Of a stretch of 64,000 nucleotides of DNA, positions 26,661-36,543 are shown piece by piece. The notes below the pieces were generated by a model. That model had not been told where the DNA came from, did not search any database, and saw only the letters and a program-made list of their open reading frames with translations. Source of the DNA: Planctomycetia bacterium (GTDB lineage: Bacteria > Planctomycetota > Planctomycetia > Pirellulales > Thermoguttaceae); contig JAUNBG010000001.1 in NCBI GenBank assembly GCA_030527205.1, positions 62,001 to 126,000 on the forward strand, in the 5' to 3' direction. The position numbers and the translations under genes were made by a program. Each line of letters begins with the position of its first letter. Positions within the stretch are counted from its first letter, which is position 1.

Positions 26661-27560
26661 TTAAATAATATGAAAAGCCCAAAGTCCAAAGGCAACGGGA
26701 GCGGCCATTAAAAGAGAGTCAAAAATATCAAGAAAACCACCAAAACCGGGAACAAAATGTCCTGAATCTTTGCGATTGACGTCGCGTTTGATAAGAGATT
26801 CCGCTAAATCGCCGAGAACTCCCGCCAAACCGACCAAAAGACCGAAAATAAGAACGCCGGCAAGCGTTCGCGGCTCTTGACCAACGCAAAAGGGAAAAAA
26901 AACATTCATACTAAACCAGGAGCCGAAAATCGCAAAGGTCAATCCGCCAATGGCGCCTTCAACTGTTTTGCCTGGACTCAAGCCGGGAACCATTTTATGA
27001 CGCCCCAAAAGTCGACCGACTGCATAAGCTCCCGAATCACCAAATTTTGTAACAATAATTAAAGACAGAATCGCTTCGATTCCATAGGCTATTCGCAACA
27101 TAATCATAAAGCAGCCGAGCATTCCGATATAAGTAAAAGCAAAAACAGCGCCTGCAAGATTGATAATATTTCCGCCGGGAGATTTGAATCTCGCCATTTC
27201 TCCGATAAAAGCAATCAGAACTCCGCCTGCCATTGCGACTAATGTATAAACGCAAGCCAGAGCGGCTGTTTTCCAACCGGTTTCTGTTGACAAATTTTGG
27301 ATATTTCCGAGCGAATAATGATAGCAGGCAAACCAGCAAAGAATCATTGACCAAAAAGTTCCCAAATAAACAGTCAAACGCCTTGGCTTCAGACCTCCGG
27401 CGTTAAGAAGTTCAAGAACCTCTTTGCAAATGAAACCAACGCAAACGAGAAAAAAAGGCATAAGATAAAGACCGGGTATTTGGGATTGCGCGTCAAGAAA
27501 ACAAAGAAAGACCAATATCATTATTATCGGAACGCCGATTAACAATCGCCAATATAACAT
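26661..27560 (-). CDS. cdsA: Phosphatidate cytidylyltransferase
   Basis: Integral membrane enzyme that makes CDP-diacylglycerol from phosphatidate and CTP, the branch point of phospholipid synthesis. 299 residues from ATG 27560, behind an AAAAGGAA site. The longer upstream frame is a Lys/Arg-rich artefact. Eight or so hydrophobic segments are seen. The signature near the C-terminus is KFGDSGAYAVGRLLGRHKMVPGLSPGKTVEGAIGGL. It is followed by GDLAESLIKRDVNRKDSGHFVPGFGGFLDIFDSLL, which is the CDP-alcohol/Mg2+ region. No isoprenoid-synthesis neighbours are present. Confidence 0.96.
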   Translation of the reverse strand: MLYWRLLIGVPIIMILVFLCFLDAQSQIPGLYLMPFFLVCVGFICKEVLELLNAGGLKPRRLTVYLGTFWSMILCWFACYHYSLGNIQNLSTETGWKTAALACVYTLVAMAGGVLIAFIGEMARFKSPGGNIINLAGAVFAFTYIGMLGCFMIMLRIAYGIEAILSLIIVTKFGDSGAYAVGRLLGRHKMVPGLSPGKTVEGAIGGLTFAIFGSWFSMNVFFPFCVGQEPRTLAGVLIFGLLVGLAGVLGDLAESLIKRDVNRKDSGHFVPGFGGFLDIFDSLLMAAPVAFGLWAFHII

Positions 27561-28279
27561 TTTATTGTTCCTTTTCTTGTTTCGACGTTTTGAACTTGTC
27601 GCTCGTTGTTTTTTTATACAGTTTATGATTTTATAAAAGTTAAAAAACAACTTTTCTCAGGTTCATTAAAAAACGGAATCATTCGGCTCGGGCTCGCAAC
27701 AACGAACGGATTGCAAAAACAAAACAATATCTGTTGCTCGCCCAGACCGGTTTCGATATAACCAACTGGCTTAAAGTCTAAAATGAGGAAAATAAATTTA
27801 TCGATTACCAATATTTTCAGTATAACATTCTTCTTTTCATTTTCCAGTATTTTTATTGAAAATTTTAAAGCAACCAAAGTCTTTTTTCATGATTTTTATT
27901 CCGAAGCCGGAATGCGAGGCTTTCAAAGCAAAAAAACGCAATCTTTTTTAAAAAGAGAAAATCGTCCTTGTTTTGGTTTGCTCAATTGATATTCCTAATT
28001 GCTTTTTTCTATAAAATTACCGAAAATAGGAATTGTATCAAATTTTGCAGATGACTTGAAATTATTTTATCGATTTATCGTTGCCAATGGTTGAATCTTT
28101 TATTAAATTTGGTAAGATAAATAAAAGAGAGAGTTGTCTTTGATTGTTGTTTAGCAAATTCAATTTCCTCTCTTTGTTATCCAGTAAGATACTTACTTTT
28201 GATATAACATTATTTCAATATTTATTGCTGATTGCTCAAAATCCCGCCTTCAATTGATTTTCATTGATCGGAGACCGTA
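27561..28279. other. Intergenic region between divergent genes, nothing recognised
   Basis: 719 AT-rich bp between cdsA (minus) and the DUF4912 gene (plus). A plus-strand frame at 27783-27989 is Phe/Ser-rich without a ribosome binding site and is not called. No RNA gene seen. Confidence 0.35.
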
Positions 28280-29623
28280 ATGACTCTCCCTGTTTCTTAC
28301 GAAAATAAACCTATCCGAGAACTCTATATTATTGCGAAAAAAGCAAAAATTCAGGGTTGGCATCATTTGAGAAAACGGCAGCTCATTTCCGCTCTTACAG
28401 AATGGGAAGCTCATGTCGACCCTGAATTGTTACAAACTATTTTAACCGAAGCTGAAAAAATCTTCCAAAATATTCTTGACAAAGAATCGTTTTTACAATC
28501 AGCTCAAAAAGTTGAAAATTCGTTAAATTCGGAAATGTCAGAACCAGTTAATTTGACCAAATTTCCAAATATTAAAATACGAAAGAAGAGAACCGTCAAA
28601 AATAATCATTCTTTTGAAAATCAAGCTGTTTTGCCTCAGACGCCCTCCAATGATCTTTCATATCAATCAAATTTTCCTTCTAAAACTCGATTTTCATCCG
28701 ATGACTTAATGAATAAGAATCCAAAAATTCCGCAAAACGCTTCTGAAAATGAAGAATCAACGAAAATTACAGAACTCAAACAACGTTTGATGCTTCATAA
28801 AACATTGGGAACTTCTTCTCAGCATTTGGGCCGAAAAGCAAATGACCAACTTCTTCTAATGGTTCGCGATCCTTTTTGGCTGCATGCGTATTGGGAAATT
28901 TCTTCCGAGTTAGTTGAGCGGATTCGAGCTGCAATGGGTCCCCTTTGGCATACTTCTGATCCTGTTTTGCGACTCTTTAAAGTCTCTTCGGATAACGTTG
29001 GAAGTATTCGTCGCGAATATCTTTCCGATATCCGCATTCATGGCGGCATTAATAATTGGTATATTGACGTAACCGACCCTCCTTGTTCCTTTCTGGTCGA
29101 AATTGGTTATTTGACTCGCGACAAAAAATTCTTCAATCTGATAACCAGCAATATTGTCGAAACTCCGCAATGTTATGTTCATGACGCTTTTGGTCATCCG
29201 GATGTCAGTTGGATGGGCGTTCCATCTGATTTTTGTGCCGGATATTTTACGGGAACTCAACAACATTTCGAAAATGTTATTTTGTCTCAGGAAACTCAAA
29301 AAGAATCTTTTGGCTTAAGCAGTACGCCCGTCTCTATTGTTCCTTTCAAAGAGGTTAAACGCAATTTCGATCTTGACGTTGACGCTGAAATTGTAATTCG
29401 CGGCAAAACAGAACCCGGCGTTCAACTTGCTATTAAAGGAGAAGCCATTCGGCTGAAAGATGACGGTTCGTTTTCTATTCGTTATCATTTGCCGGAACGA
29501 CGTCATGTTTATCCCATTGTTGCGATCAGCCCCGACGGCATCGAAACGCAAACGGTTATTTTAGCCATTGAAAGAAATACGAAAGTCCTTGAAACCGTTC
29601 TCAAAGATGACGAAGACGAATAA
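28280..29623 (+). CDS. DUF4912 domain protein with N-terminal SAP/Rho-N-like segment
   Basis: 447 residues, soluble. The first 50 residues (KPIRELYIIAKKAKIQGW, HLRKRQLISAL) resemble the SAP/Rho-N helix-extended-loop-helix found in nucleic-acid-binding proteins. A Ser/Asn-rich linker follows. The DUF4912 domain begins at about residue 185 with LMVRDPFWLHAYWEIS. It contains DVTDPPCSFLVEIGYL, and further on SWMGVPSDF. The C-terminal part (DVDAEIVIRGKTEPGVQLAIKG, then DGSFSIRYHLPERRHVYPIVA) looks like a carboxypeptidase-regulatory-like beta-sandwich. The function of DUF4912 is not known to me. ATG 28280 follows a GGAG site. Confidence 0.9.
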   Translation: MTLPVSYENKPIRELYIIAKKAKIQGWHHLRKRQLISALTEWEAHVDPELLQTILTEAEKIFQNILDKESFLQSAQKVENSLNSEMSEPVNLTKFPNIKIRKKRTVKNNHSFENQAVLPQTPSNDLSYQSNFPSKTRFSSDDLMNKNPKIPQNASENEESTKITELKQRLMLHKTLGTSSQHLGRKANDQLLLMVRDPFWLHAYWEISSELVERIRAAMGPLWHTSDPVLRLFKVSSDNVGSIRREYLSDIRIHGGINNWYIDVTDPPCSFLVEIGYLTRDKKFFNLITSNIVETPQCYVHDAFGHPDVSWMGVPSDFCAGYFTGTQQHFENVILSQETQKESFGLSSTPVSIVPFKEVKRNFDLDVDAEIVIRGKTEPGVQLAIKGEAIRLKDDGSFSIRYHLPERRHVYPIVAISPDGIETQTVILAIERNTKVLETVLKDDEDE

Positions 29624-30009
29624 AATAGTTAAAAAGCAGACTTTTTAAATGTTAAAACGCAGAAATTACAACCCTGTTTAGCTGTTTTAATTATTTTAAC
29701 ATTTGTGTTCAAACTTATTGAAAATCATGCTTGTTGCGGTCAAGTCTGACAAATATTTGCCGCTTACTGAAAGCGAGATTCGGCAAAGATATTTTTTCCG
29801 ATTTTTGAAAAGACAAAATTGAACAAATTTGATTCCATTTTAAAAAAACGGGGAAAAGGCCTTTATCAAGAAGAAACCTTGAAAAACGCTGCTATTGAAT
29901 CTTGCGGAGATTTTGAGTTCCTCAATGAAAAGACTGTTTGACCGGTTTTTTTGAGGACAGATTTTGTAAATGTTCTCTTATATCGAACATCCGATTTTTG
30001 GAGATTAGT

Positions 30010-31278
30010 ATGGATAATACGCCCAGAGGATTTCGGCTTCATTTGGGCATTTTTGGACGGAGAAATGTTGGAAAATCTTCTCTTTTGAACGCATTGACGC
30101 GTCAAAAAACCTCAATTGTTTCTGATATTGCGGGAACGACAACGGACCCGATCGAAAAACCAATGGAATTGCTTCCCATTGGCCCTGTTCTTTTTATCGA
30201 TACGGCTGGCATTGACGATCAAGGTTCGCTTGGCCAACTTCGTATTCAGAAAACGCTTCAAGTTTTCGATCGAACGGACATTGGACTTTTAGTTGTTGAC
30301 GTTTCCCGAGGCAATCAGTCCAACGATGAAATTTGGGGAGAATTTGAAAATCAAATTGTTCACGAATTAAAGAAACGAAAAACCCCTCTCTTGATTGTTT
30401 TGAACAAAGTTGATTTGGCTCCCGTTCCCGAGGACTTGATTCAAAAACTTCAGCTTTGGCATCTTCCTTTTGTCAAAACGTCGACAAAGGAAACCTCAAA
30501 CTCGTCAGGATTACTGGAAAACGACATTATTGACATTCGAGAGGCTTTGGTTCAAATTGTTCCAGACGAATATTTAACGCCGCCTCCCATTGTTTCCGAT
30601 CTGCTTGATCCGAACGAATTGGCCATTCTCGTTGTTCCGATTGATAAAGAAGCTCCCAAAGGACGGCTCATTTTGCCTCAGGTTCAAACGATTCGGGATA
30701 TCCTGGACGGCGATCAAGCTTGCCTTGTCGTCAAGGAAAACTTTCTTGCCGACGTCTTAAAACGCTGTAATCCAGCGCCCAAATTAGTTATAACCGATTC
30801 TCAGGCGTTTCATAATGTCGCAAAAATTGTGCCGAATTCTATTCCTTTGACTTCGTTTTCGATTCTTTTTGCTCGTCAAAAAGGAAATCTGACAACAATG
30901 GTTGCGGGAGCTCGAACCCTTGGTTCTCTCAAACCGAAATCCAAAGTTTTGATCGCTGAATCTTGTTCTCATCATCCGATTAACGATGATATTGGAACAG
31001 AAAAAATCCCCCGCTGGTTGCGCAAATTTGTCGATGATTCCTTAACAATTGCGCATATTCAAGGGCATGATTTTCCGACAACGACGTCTGAATTGGCTCA
31101 ATGGGATATTGTTATTCATTGCGGCGCTTGTATGTGGAACCGTCGAGAAATGCTTCAACGAATAGCCCGTTGCGTTGAAGCAGGCGTTCCTATAACAAAT
31201 TATGGCCTTGCCATTGCTTTTTTGAACGGAATATTGGATCGGGCTCTTCAACCGTTTATGCAAAAGAATCTTCATTGA
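30010..31278 (+). CDS. hydF: [FeFe]-hydrogenase maturation GTPase HydF
   Basis: Scaffold GTPase that carries the di-iron subcluster precursor to [FeFe]-hydrogenase. 422 residues from ATG 30010, which has a GGAG site; the longer frame from 29938 lacks one. The N-terminal TrmE-like G domain has GRRNVGKSSL (G1), AGTTTDP (G2), DTAGIDD (G3) and LNKVD (G4). The C-terminal cluster site fits the HydF pattern CxH...HCxxC: CSH in IAESCSHH and HCGAC in VIHCGACMWNRREM. hydE, hydG and a hydrogenase are not in this window. Presence implies fermentative H2 metabolism, uncommon among planctomycetes. Confidence 0.93.
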   Translation: MDNTPRGFRLHLGIFGRRNVGKSSLLNALTRQKTSIVSDIAGTTTDPIEKPMELLPIGPVLFIDTAGIDDQGSLGQLRIQKTLQVFDRTDIGLLVVDVSRGNQSNDEIWGEFENQIVHELKKRKTPLLIVLNKVDLAPVPEDLIQKLQLWHLPFVKTSTKETSNSSGLLENDIIDIREALVQIVPDEYLTPPPIVSDLLDPNELAILVVPIDKEAPKGRLILPQVQTIRDILDGDQACLVVKENFLADVLKRCNPAPKLVITDSQAFHNVAKIVPNSIPLTSFSILFARQKGNLTTMVAGARTLGSLKPKSKVLIAESCSHHPINDDIGTEKIPRWLRKFVDDSLTIAHIQGHDFPTTTSELAQWDIVIHCGACMWNRREMLQRIARCVEAGVPITNYGLAIAFLNGILDRALQPFMQKNLH

Positions 31279-31369
31279 ACATAACCAGGACAAAAAATCA
31301 ACCTTCAAATTTGATTGAATTTTGAACGCGATTTGCAACTCCAACAATTGAAGACAAAGAAAAATATAT

Positions 31370-31479
31370 AGGAAGTTCCAAAAAACTGCTGGGAGCGCGA
31401 AGTCTCGTTCACTGGAATCGGTTTTCGTGACGTTTTCCGAATTGAGTTTGTTGTAAAAAACAGGTTTTTACAATTTCCT
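31370..31479. repeat. Family 1 MITE-like repeat, copy c (degenerate)
   Basis: 110 bp with ends AGGAAGTTCCAAAAA and TTTTTACAATTTCCT. The core is mutated (GCGCGAAGTCTCGTTC), and TTTTCCGAATTGAGTTTGTTG replaces the usual arm. Located in the 535-bp gap between hydF and the RND gene; the remainder of that gap is AT-rich without recognisable genes. Confidence 0.7.
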
Positions 31480-31813
31480 GTATAAAACTCTCATTTACTG
31501 TTTGCGTTTATAAGAACCAAAGCGCCGGAATAATCGGAATCGTTTTCCATATTAGTTACGCCTTGACATTTGGCTGTTCGAAACATATACTCAAGAGATA
31601 TTTATCATGCTCGGACGTTTTATTTGAAGTTGATTCAGAAAAGCGTTCAACAAGAATCAAAATTTGAGAAAACGATTGACTTTTGACCGTCCCTTTTTCT
31701 GAAATTGTTGTTTTGATAAAAAAATCCAACCTATATTCGAGGCGTTAATCAAACATTAGATTTAAATTTGATTCCTCATTTCATAACCAAATCATCTATT
31801 TGGAAGTTTAAAA

Positions 31814-34800
31814 ATGTTGCCAGCATATGCAGTTCAACATCGGGTTGTTATTGTTTTTTGCGTTTTTCTGATTGTCGTTGGCGGAATATGGTCTTATTTA
31901 ACAATGGGCCGTCTCGAAGATCCAGAGTTTACAATCAATACAGCGTTAGTTGTAACCCTTTATCCCGGCGCAACGGCAGAAGATGTCGAGGATCATGTTA
32001 CGAATGTTGTTGAACGGGCGGCTCAACAAATTCAGGAATTCAAAAAAATTCGTTCGATTTCCAAACCGGGCGTTTCCTTTGTTCTGGTCGATTTAAATGA
32101 CGGCGTTGATAAAATTCAGTCCGGACTTATTTGGCAGGATTTGAGGAATAAACTCAATGCGGCCAGACCCGAATTGCCCATTGAAGCTTTGACGCCTATT
32201 GTCAAAGATGATTTCGGAGACGTTTATGGAATTGTTCTTGCGTTGAGTGCGGACGGATTTTCCGATTCTGAACTTCGAGAAACGGCCAAAGATTTACAAA
32301 AAGAACTTCTTCTTATCGACCAGGTTCGACGGATTGAACTTTGGGGGGTTCCGGAAGAAAGAATTGAAATTCAAATTTCGCAGGCGAGAATGGCCGAATT
32401 GAATATTCATCCGCTCGCCGTTATTCTTGCTCTTCAGAGTCAAAATTTAACCTCCGATACTGGAATTATGACCATTGGCGGCGAGAAAGTCCGCATTTCT
32501 CCTTCCGGAACATTTCAAACGATCGAAGAAATCGAAAATCTGATTCTCCCTGACGGTTCAATGCAACAATTTGTTCAAGCCGCGGAAAAAATTGCAGCCG
32601 GAACCCCTATTGAATCCATTCTTTCTCAATTCAACTCTCATAAAGGGGAAGGGACGCGTCAAATTCGCCTTCGGGATATTGCAACAGTTCAAAAGGTTTT
32701 AAATGACGAACCTTCTAAAATAATGCGTTCCGACGGCAAAAAGGCTATTGCAATTGCTCTTTCGCCCATTCCAAATGGCGATGTTATTCAAATGGGCGAA
32801 AAAATCAAAGAACGCTTGGATGAAATTCTAAAAACTCTTCCTGCCGGTTATCAAATTGATGTCGTCAGTTATCAGCCGGATAATGTCAATGTTGCGATTC
32901 ATGCTTTTACTAAAAATTTGTATGAAGCCATTATAATCGTTACTCTTGTCGTTATGGTCGCAATGGGCTGGAAAAGCGGCCTGCTCATAACGAGCAGTCT
33001 TCTGATTGTTATGTTGGGAACTTTTTGCGTTCTGGCTCCAATGGGGATTGTTTTGCATCGAACCTCTTTGGGCGCCTTTATTGTCGCGCTGGGAATTCTT
33101 GTCGATGACGCTGTTGTTGTTGGCGATTTAATTCTTGTCCGAATGGAACGCGGAATGGATCGAATGCAAGCTTGCATTGAAGGAGCCAAACGAGCCGCGC
33201 CGCAATTATTGGGAGCAACCGTTGTTGGAGCGTTAGCTTTTTGGCCTGTTTATCTTTCAAATGATAAAACGGGAGAATATGCCGGAACTCTTTTTGTTGT
33301 CCTTGCCATTTCATTAATGATTAGCTGGATTGTCGCAATGACACAGACGCCGGTCATCTATTATTTATTTGTCAAACCCAACCTTCAGAAGGAGAAAAAA
33401 GATCCGCATTCCGGGCCTGTTTATCGAATGTATCGTCGACTTCTGGAACTGACGCTTCATCATAAAACAATAACGCTTGGTTGTTTGATTGGATTGCTTT
33501 TTCTCGCTTTTTATGGCTTTCAGCAAATTCCTCAGATTTTCTTTCCCAGAGCTCAACGCGCTCAATTTATGATCGACTATTGGTTGCCGGAAGGAACATC
33601 AATTAATACTGTTTCTGATGATGTTGCAAAAATCGAAGAATATCTTTTGCAACAAAAGGGGGTTCAAAATGTCGGATCGTTCATCGGGGCTGGTCCGCCT
33701 CGATTTTATCTCCCCTATGAACCGGAATTACCGAATTCGAGTTATGCTCAGATTGTCGTCAATGTCAATTCGCTGGCTGATGTTGATCGCCTTATCGATC
33801 CAACAGAACAATGGCTTCATAAAAATATGCCGCAAGCGGAAAGTCGAGCTCAACGTTTCGCGCTGGGGCCAACAACCAAACTCGAACTGGAAGCAAGGTT
33901 CAGCGGTCCGGATCCCGGCGTTTTACAAAATTTGGCCGATCAGGCAAAAGAAATTCTTCAAAAAGAGCCAACCGCCAAATTTATTCGCGACGATTGGCGC
34001 CAAATGGTTCCAACCTGGAGTCCGACTTTTTCGCAGCCGAAGGGATCGCGCGCTTTGGTTGCAAGAAATGAAATGATGTTTGCTCTTCGCTGGGCAACCA
34101 AAGGGATTCCAACCGCAACATTCAGCGATCATGACGATCTCCTGCCGGTTATTGTTCGTTCAAACCCATTGGAACGAAATAATACAGAAACGCTTATGAA
34201 TACGCCGGTTTGGGGACATCTTTTTAAACCTGTTCCGCTTTCCCAGGTTTCGAACGATCCCGAGATTATTTGGGAAAATGGGCAAATTCATCGACGCGAC
34301 CGTTTCAAAACGATTACTGTTGGAGCAGACGCAAATGGCTCGGATTGGTCGGGGTTAATGAAAAAAGTTCGTTCTCAAATTGAAGCCATTGAACTTCCCC
34401 CCGGTTATTCTATGGAATGGGGCGGACAGTTCGAACAGTCGGAAGACGCTTCAAAAGAATTATTGGGAAAACTTCCAATTGCTCTCATTTTCATGGCGAT
34501 TATTGTTGTCGTTTTATTCAATGCCCTGAGACAACCGCTCATTATTTTATTGACGTTTCCTTTGGCAACAATTGGAATTACTTTTGGAATGATTCTTTTA
34601 AATAAACCGTTTGGGTTTATGGCTTTGATTGGAGCAATGAGTCTTCTTGGAATGATGGTCCGAAATGGCGTTGTTTTAATGGACCAGATTGACGAAGAAC
34701 TCGCCAAGGGCGAATCTCCTTATTATGCGATTGTCGATGCGTCCGTTGAAAGAATGCGGCCGGTTACGGTTGCTGCAATGACCGTTATTGTCGGAATGAT

Positions 34801-34936
34801 TCCATTGCTTCAAGATCCGTTGTTCGATTCAATGGCAACGGCTATTATGTTCGGGCTCATTTTTGCAACCATTTTAACTCTTTTCGTTGTTCCCATATTT
34901 TACATGATTTTTTTCCGCGTTAAATTGCCTGATTGA
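31814..34936 (+). CDS. RND family efflux transporter permease
   Basis: Proton-driven inner-membrane pump of the AcrB/HAE1 type, 1040 residues, full length. An N-terminal transmembrane helix (about 10-30) is followed by a large periplasmic domain. A helix bundle carries GILVDDAVVVGDL, with the proton-relay Asp pair at 431-432. A second periplasmic domain and a C-terminal bundle with MVRNGVVLMDQIDEE follow. Arg950 stands where AcrB has its relay Lys. The conserved ERMRPVTVAAMTVIVGMIPL closes the fold. No membrane-fusion protein or outer-membrane channel gene is adjacent, so its partners must lie elsewhere. Substrate unknown. Confidence 0.94.
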   Translation: MLPAYAVQHRVVIVFCVFLIVVGGIWSYLTMGRLEDPEFTINTALVVTLYPGATAEDVEDHVTNVVERAAQQIQEFKKIRSISKPGVSFVLVDLNDGVDKIQSGLIWQDLRNKLNAARPELPIEALTPIVKDDFGDVYGIVLALSADGFSDSELRETAKDLQKELLLIDQVRRIELWGVPEERIEIQISQARMAELNIHPLAVILALQSQNLTSDTGIMTIGGEKVRISPSGTFQTIEEIENLILPDGSMQQFVQAAEKIAAGTPIESILSQFNSHKGEGTRQIRLRDIATVQKVLNDEPSKIMRSDGKKAIAIALSPIPNGDVIQMGEKIKERLDEILKTLPAGYQIDVVSYQPDNVNVAIHAFTKNLYEAIIIVTLVVMVAMGWKSGLLITSSLLIVMLGTFCVLAPMGIVLHRTSLGAFIVALGILVDDAVVVGDLILVRMERGMDRMQACIEGAKRAAPQLLGATVVGALAFWPVYLSNDKTGEYAGTLFVVLAISLMISWIVAMTQTPVIYYLFVKPNLQKEKKDPHSGPVYRMYRRLLELTLHHKTITLGCLIGLLFLAFYGFQQIPQIFFPRAQRAQFMIDYWLPEGTSINTVSDDVAKIEEYLLQQKGVQNVGSFIGAGPPRFYLPYEPELPNSSYAQIVVNVNSLADVDRLIDPTEQWLHKNMPQAESRAQRFALGPTTKLELEARFSGPDPGVLQNLADQAKEILQKEPTAKFIRDDWRQMVPTWSPTFSQPKGSRALVARNEMMFALRWATKGIPTATFSDHDDLLPVIVRSNPLERNNTETLMNTPVWGHLFKPVPLSQVSNDPEIIWENGQIHRRDRFKTITVGADANGSDWSGLMKKVRSQIEAIELPPGYSMEWGGQFEQSEDASKELLGKLPIALIFMAIIVVVLFNALRQPLIILLTFPLATIGITFGMILLNKPFGFMALIGAMSLLGMMVRNGVVLMDQIDEELAKGESPYYAIVDASVERMRPVTVAAMTVIVGMIPLLQDPLFDSMATAIMFGLIFATILTLFVVPIFYMIFFRVKLPD

Positions 34937-35169
34937 GAACAATTTTTGTTGTTAAATTGGTTTTTTGATAAGTCAAGCAGAATTGTCCGGTTCTGAATTC
35001 CGTATGGTTTATTGATATTTGTTGAAAACTCAAAATCATTGGAGCCCAGGTTTGTGGGCGAACGGGCTGGTTTCTGATGACGAAGCCTGTTGCTGAATCG
35101 GTTTCGATATATGAGAGAACTTTTCCTTATTATTCATTATTTAAGAGAGAATTGATTAAGAGAGACATA

Positions 35170-36210
35170 ATGAAAAAGGCAACCTATAAAGATTCAGGCG
35201 TTGATTTGGATATTTATGCAGAGTCAATGTCGCGGCTTCCCCGATTGGTTAAACAGACTTTTTCGCCGAGAGTTTTGCGACTTGACGGCGGTTTTGCCGG
35301 TTTATTTCAACTCAATGAAATGGGAGATTCGTTGGGAAATCTCAAAAAATACGATGACCCTGTTTTGGTCAGTTGCACAGATGGCGTTGGAACGAAACTC
35401 AAAATTGCCTGTCAAATGAAGCGGCATTCAACCGTTGGAATTGATTTGGTTGCAATGAGCGTCAATGATGCGATTTGCTGCGGAGCTGAACCGCTCTTTT
35501 TCCTTGATTATGTCGCAATGCCCAAAGATGATCCCGATTTATTGGAAGAAATTGTTCAAGGAATCACGCAAGGTTGTCTTGAAAGTCGTTGCGCTTTGAT
35601 CGGCGGCGAAACCGCTATTATGTCCGATCTTTATCAACCGGGCGAATATGATTTAGCGGGATTCTGTGTCGGAGTTGCTGAAAAATCGAAAATTATTGAC
35701 GGAAAAGCGATTCAACCGGGCGATCAACTCATTGGAATCGCCTCCAGCGGATTCCATTCGAATGGTTATAGTTTGATTCGCAAAATCGTTTTCGAAATGG
35801 CGGGACTTTCCATTGACTCTTACATCAATGAACTCGGCCAAACTGTTGGCGAAGCTCTTTTGACGCCAACGCGACTTTATGTTCAACCGGTTCTTGCCCT
35901 TTTAAAAACCTTTGAAGCGAATAAAGGAATCCGCGGAATCGCTCATATAACGGGCGGCGGATTAGAAGAAAATCTTGGAAGAATTCTGCCGGATAATTGT
36001 CGATCCAATATCGATTGGAATGCCTGGCCGATTCCTGCTGTTTTTCAATGGTTGCAAAAACTCGGCAATATTGACGCTGATGAAATGAATCGCGTTTTTA
36101 ATAATGGAATCGGTCTGGTTCTGGTTGTTTCGGCTCAACAGACCGAAGCGATTCAAAAGGCAATTTCCGAAATGGGACTCGATCAATGGCAAATCGGCGA
36201 AATTGTTTGA
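35170..36210 (+). CDS. purM: Phosphoribosylformylglycinamidine cyclo-ligase
   Basis: AIR synthetase, fifth step of purine synthesis (FGAM + ATP to AIR). 346 residues from ATG 35170, matching the 345-residue E. coli enzyme. The longer frame from 35077 is not homologous. Family marks are TYKDSGVDLD, LVSCTDGVGTKLKIA, VDLVAMSVNDAICCGAEPLFFLDY and LIGGETAIM. Also present are GIASSGFHSNGYSLIRK, LLTPTRLYV and the glycine-rich HITGGGLEENLGRILP. It is monocistronic here, without other purine genes. The upstream region has only a weak ribosome binding site. Confidence 0.97.
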   Translation: MKKATYKDSGVDLDIYAESMSRLPRLVKQTFSPRVLRLDGGFAGLFQLNEMGDSLGNLKKYDDPVLVSCTDGVGTKLKIACQMKRHSTVGIDLVAMSVNDAICCGAEPLFFLDYVAMPKDDPDLLEEIVQGITQGCLESRCALIGGETAIMSDLYQPGEYDLAGFCVGVAEKSKIIDGKAIQPGDQLIGIASSGFHSNGYSLIRKIVFEMAGLSIDSYINELGQTVGEALLTPTRLYVQPVLALLKTFEANKGIRGIAHITGGGLEENLGRILPDNCRSNIDWNAWPIPAVFQWLQKLGNIDADEMNRVFNNGIGLVLVVSAQQTEAIQKAISEMGLDQWQIGEIV

Positions 36211-36399
36211 TTTCCGTTGCGTATTTTTCTGAAAGAAACTGTTAAGTTCAGGCCGATTGACAATCTTGAATCGTTGGGATAACAAACTGTTCTGGAAAAC
36301 GATTTAATAAAAATGAAGGCTGTTTGTCCAAGGCAGCTTCGCTATATAAGGAAAATATTGAAAGCTGTGTCTTAATTCATAAAACCAAAACAAACCTCA

Positions 36400-36512
36400 A
36401 GGAAGCCCAGAAAACCCCTAAGACGCGCGGACGTCTCGTCCGCAAAAACCGTTTTTAACGACCTTGTCCGAAATGCGTTTGATGAAAAGTCCGGGTTTTT
36501 AGAGAACTTCCT
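36400..36512. repeat. Family 1 MITE-like repeat, copy d
   Basis: 113 bp, left end AGGAAGCCCAGAAAAC and right end TTTTTAGAGAACTTCCT. Perfect core GCGGACGTCTCGTCCGC, then TTTTTAACGACCTTGTCCGAAATGCG. Directly flanked by CTCA on both sides (36396-36399 and 36513-36516), a likely target-site duplication. Lies between the convergent purM and DUF2760 genes. Confidence 0.9.
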
Positions 36513-36543
36513 CTCATTTTGCTTTCCTTTAATATCAGATCGT

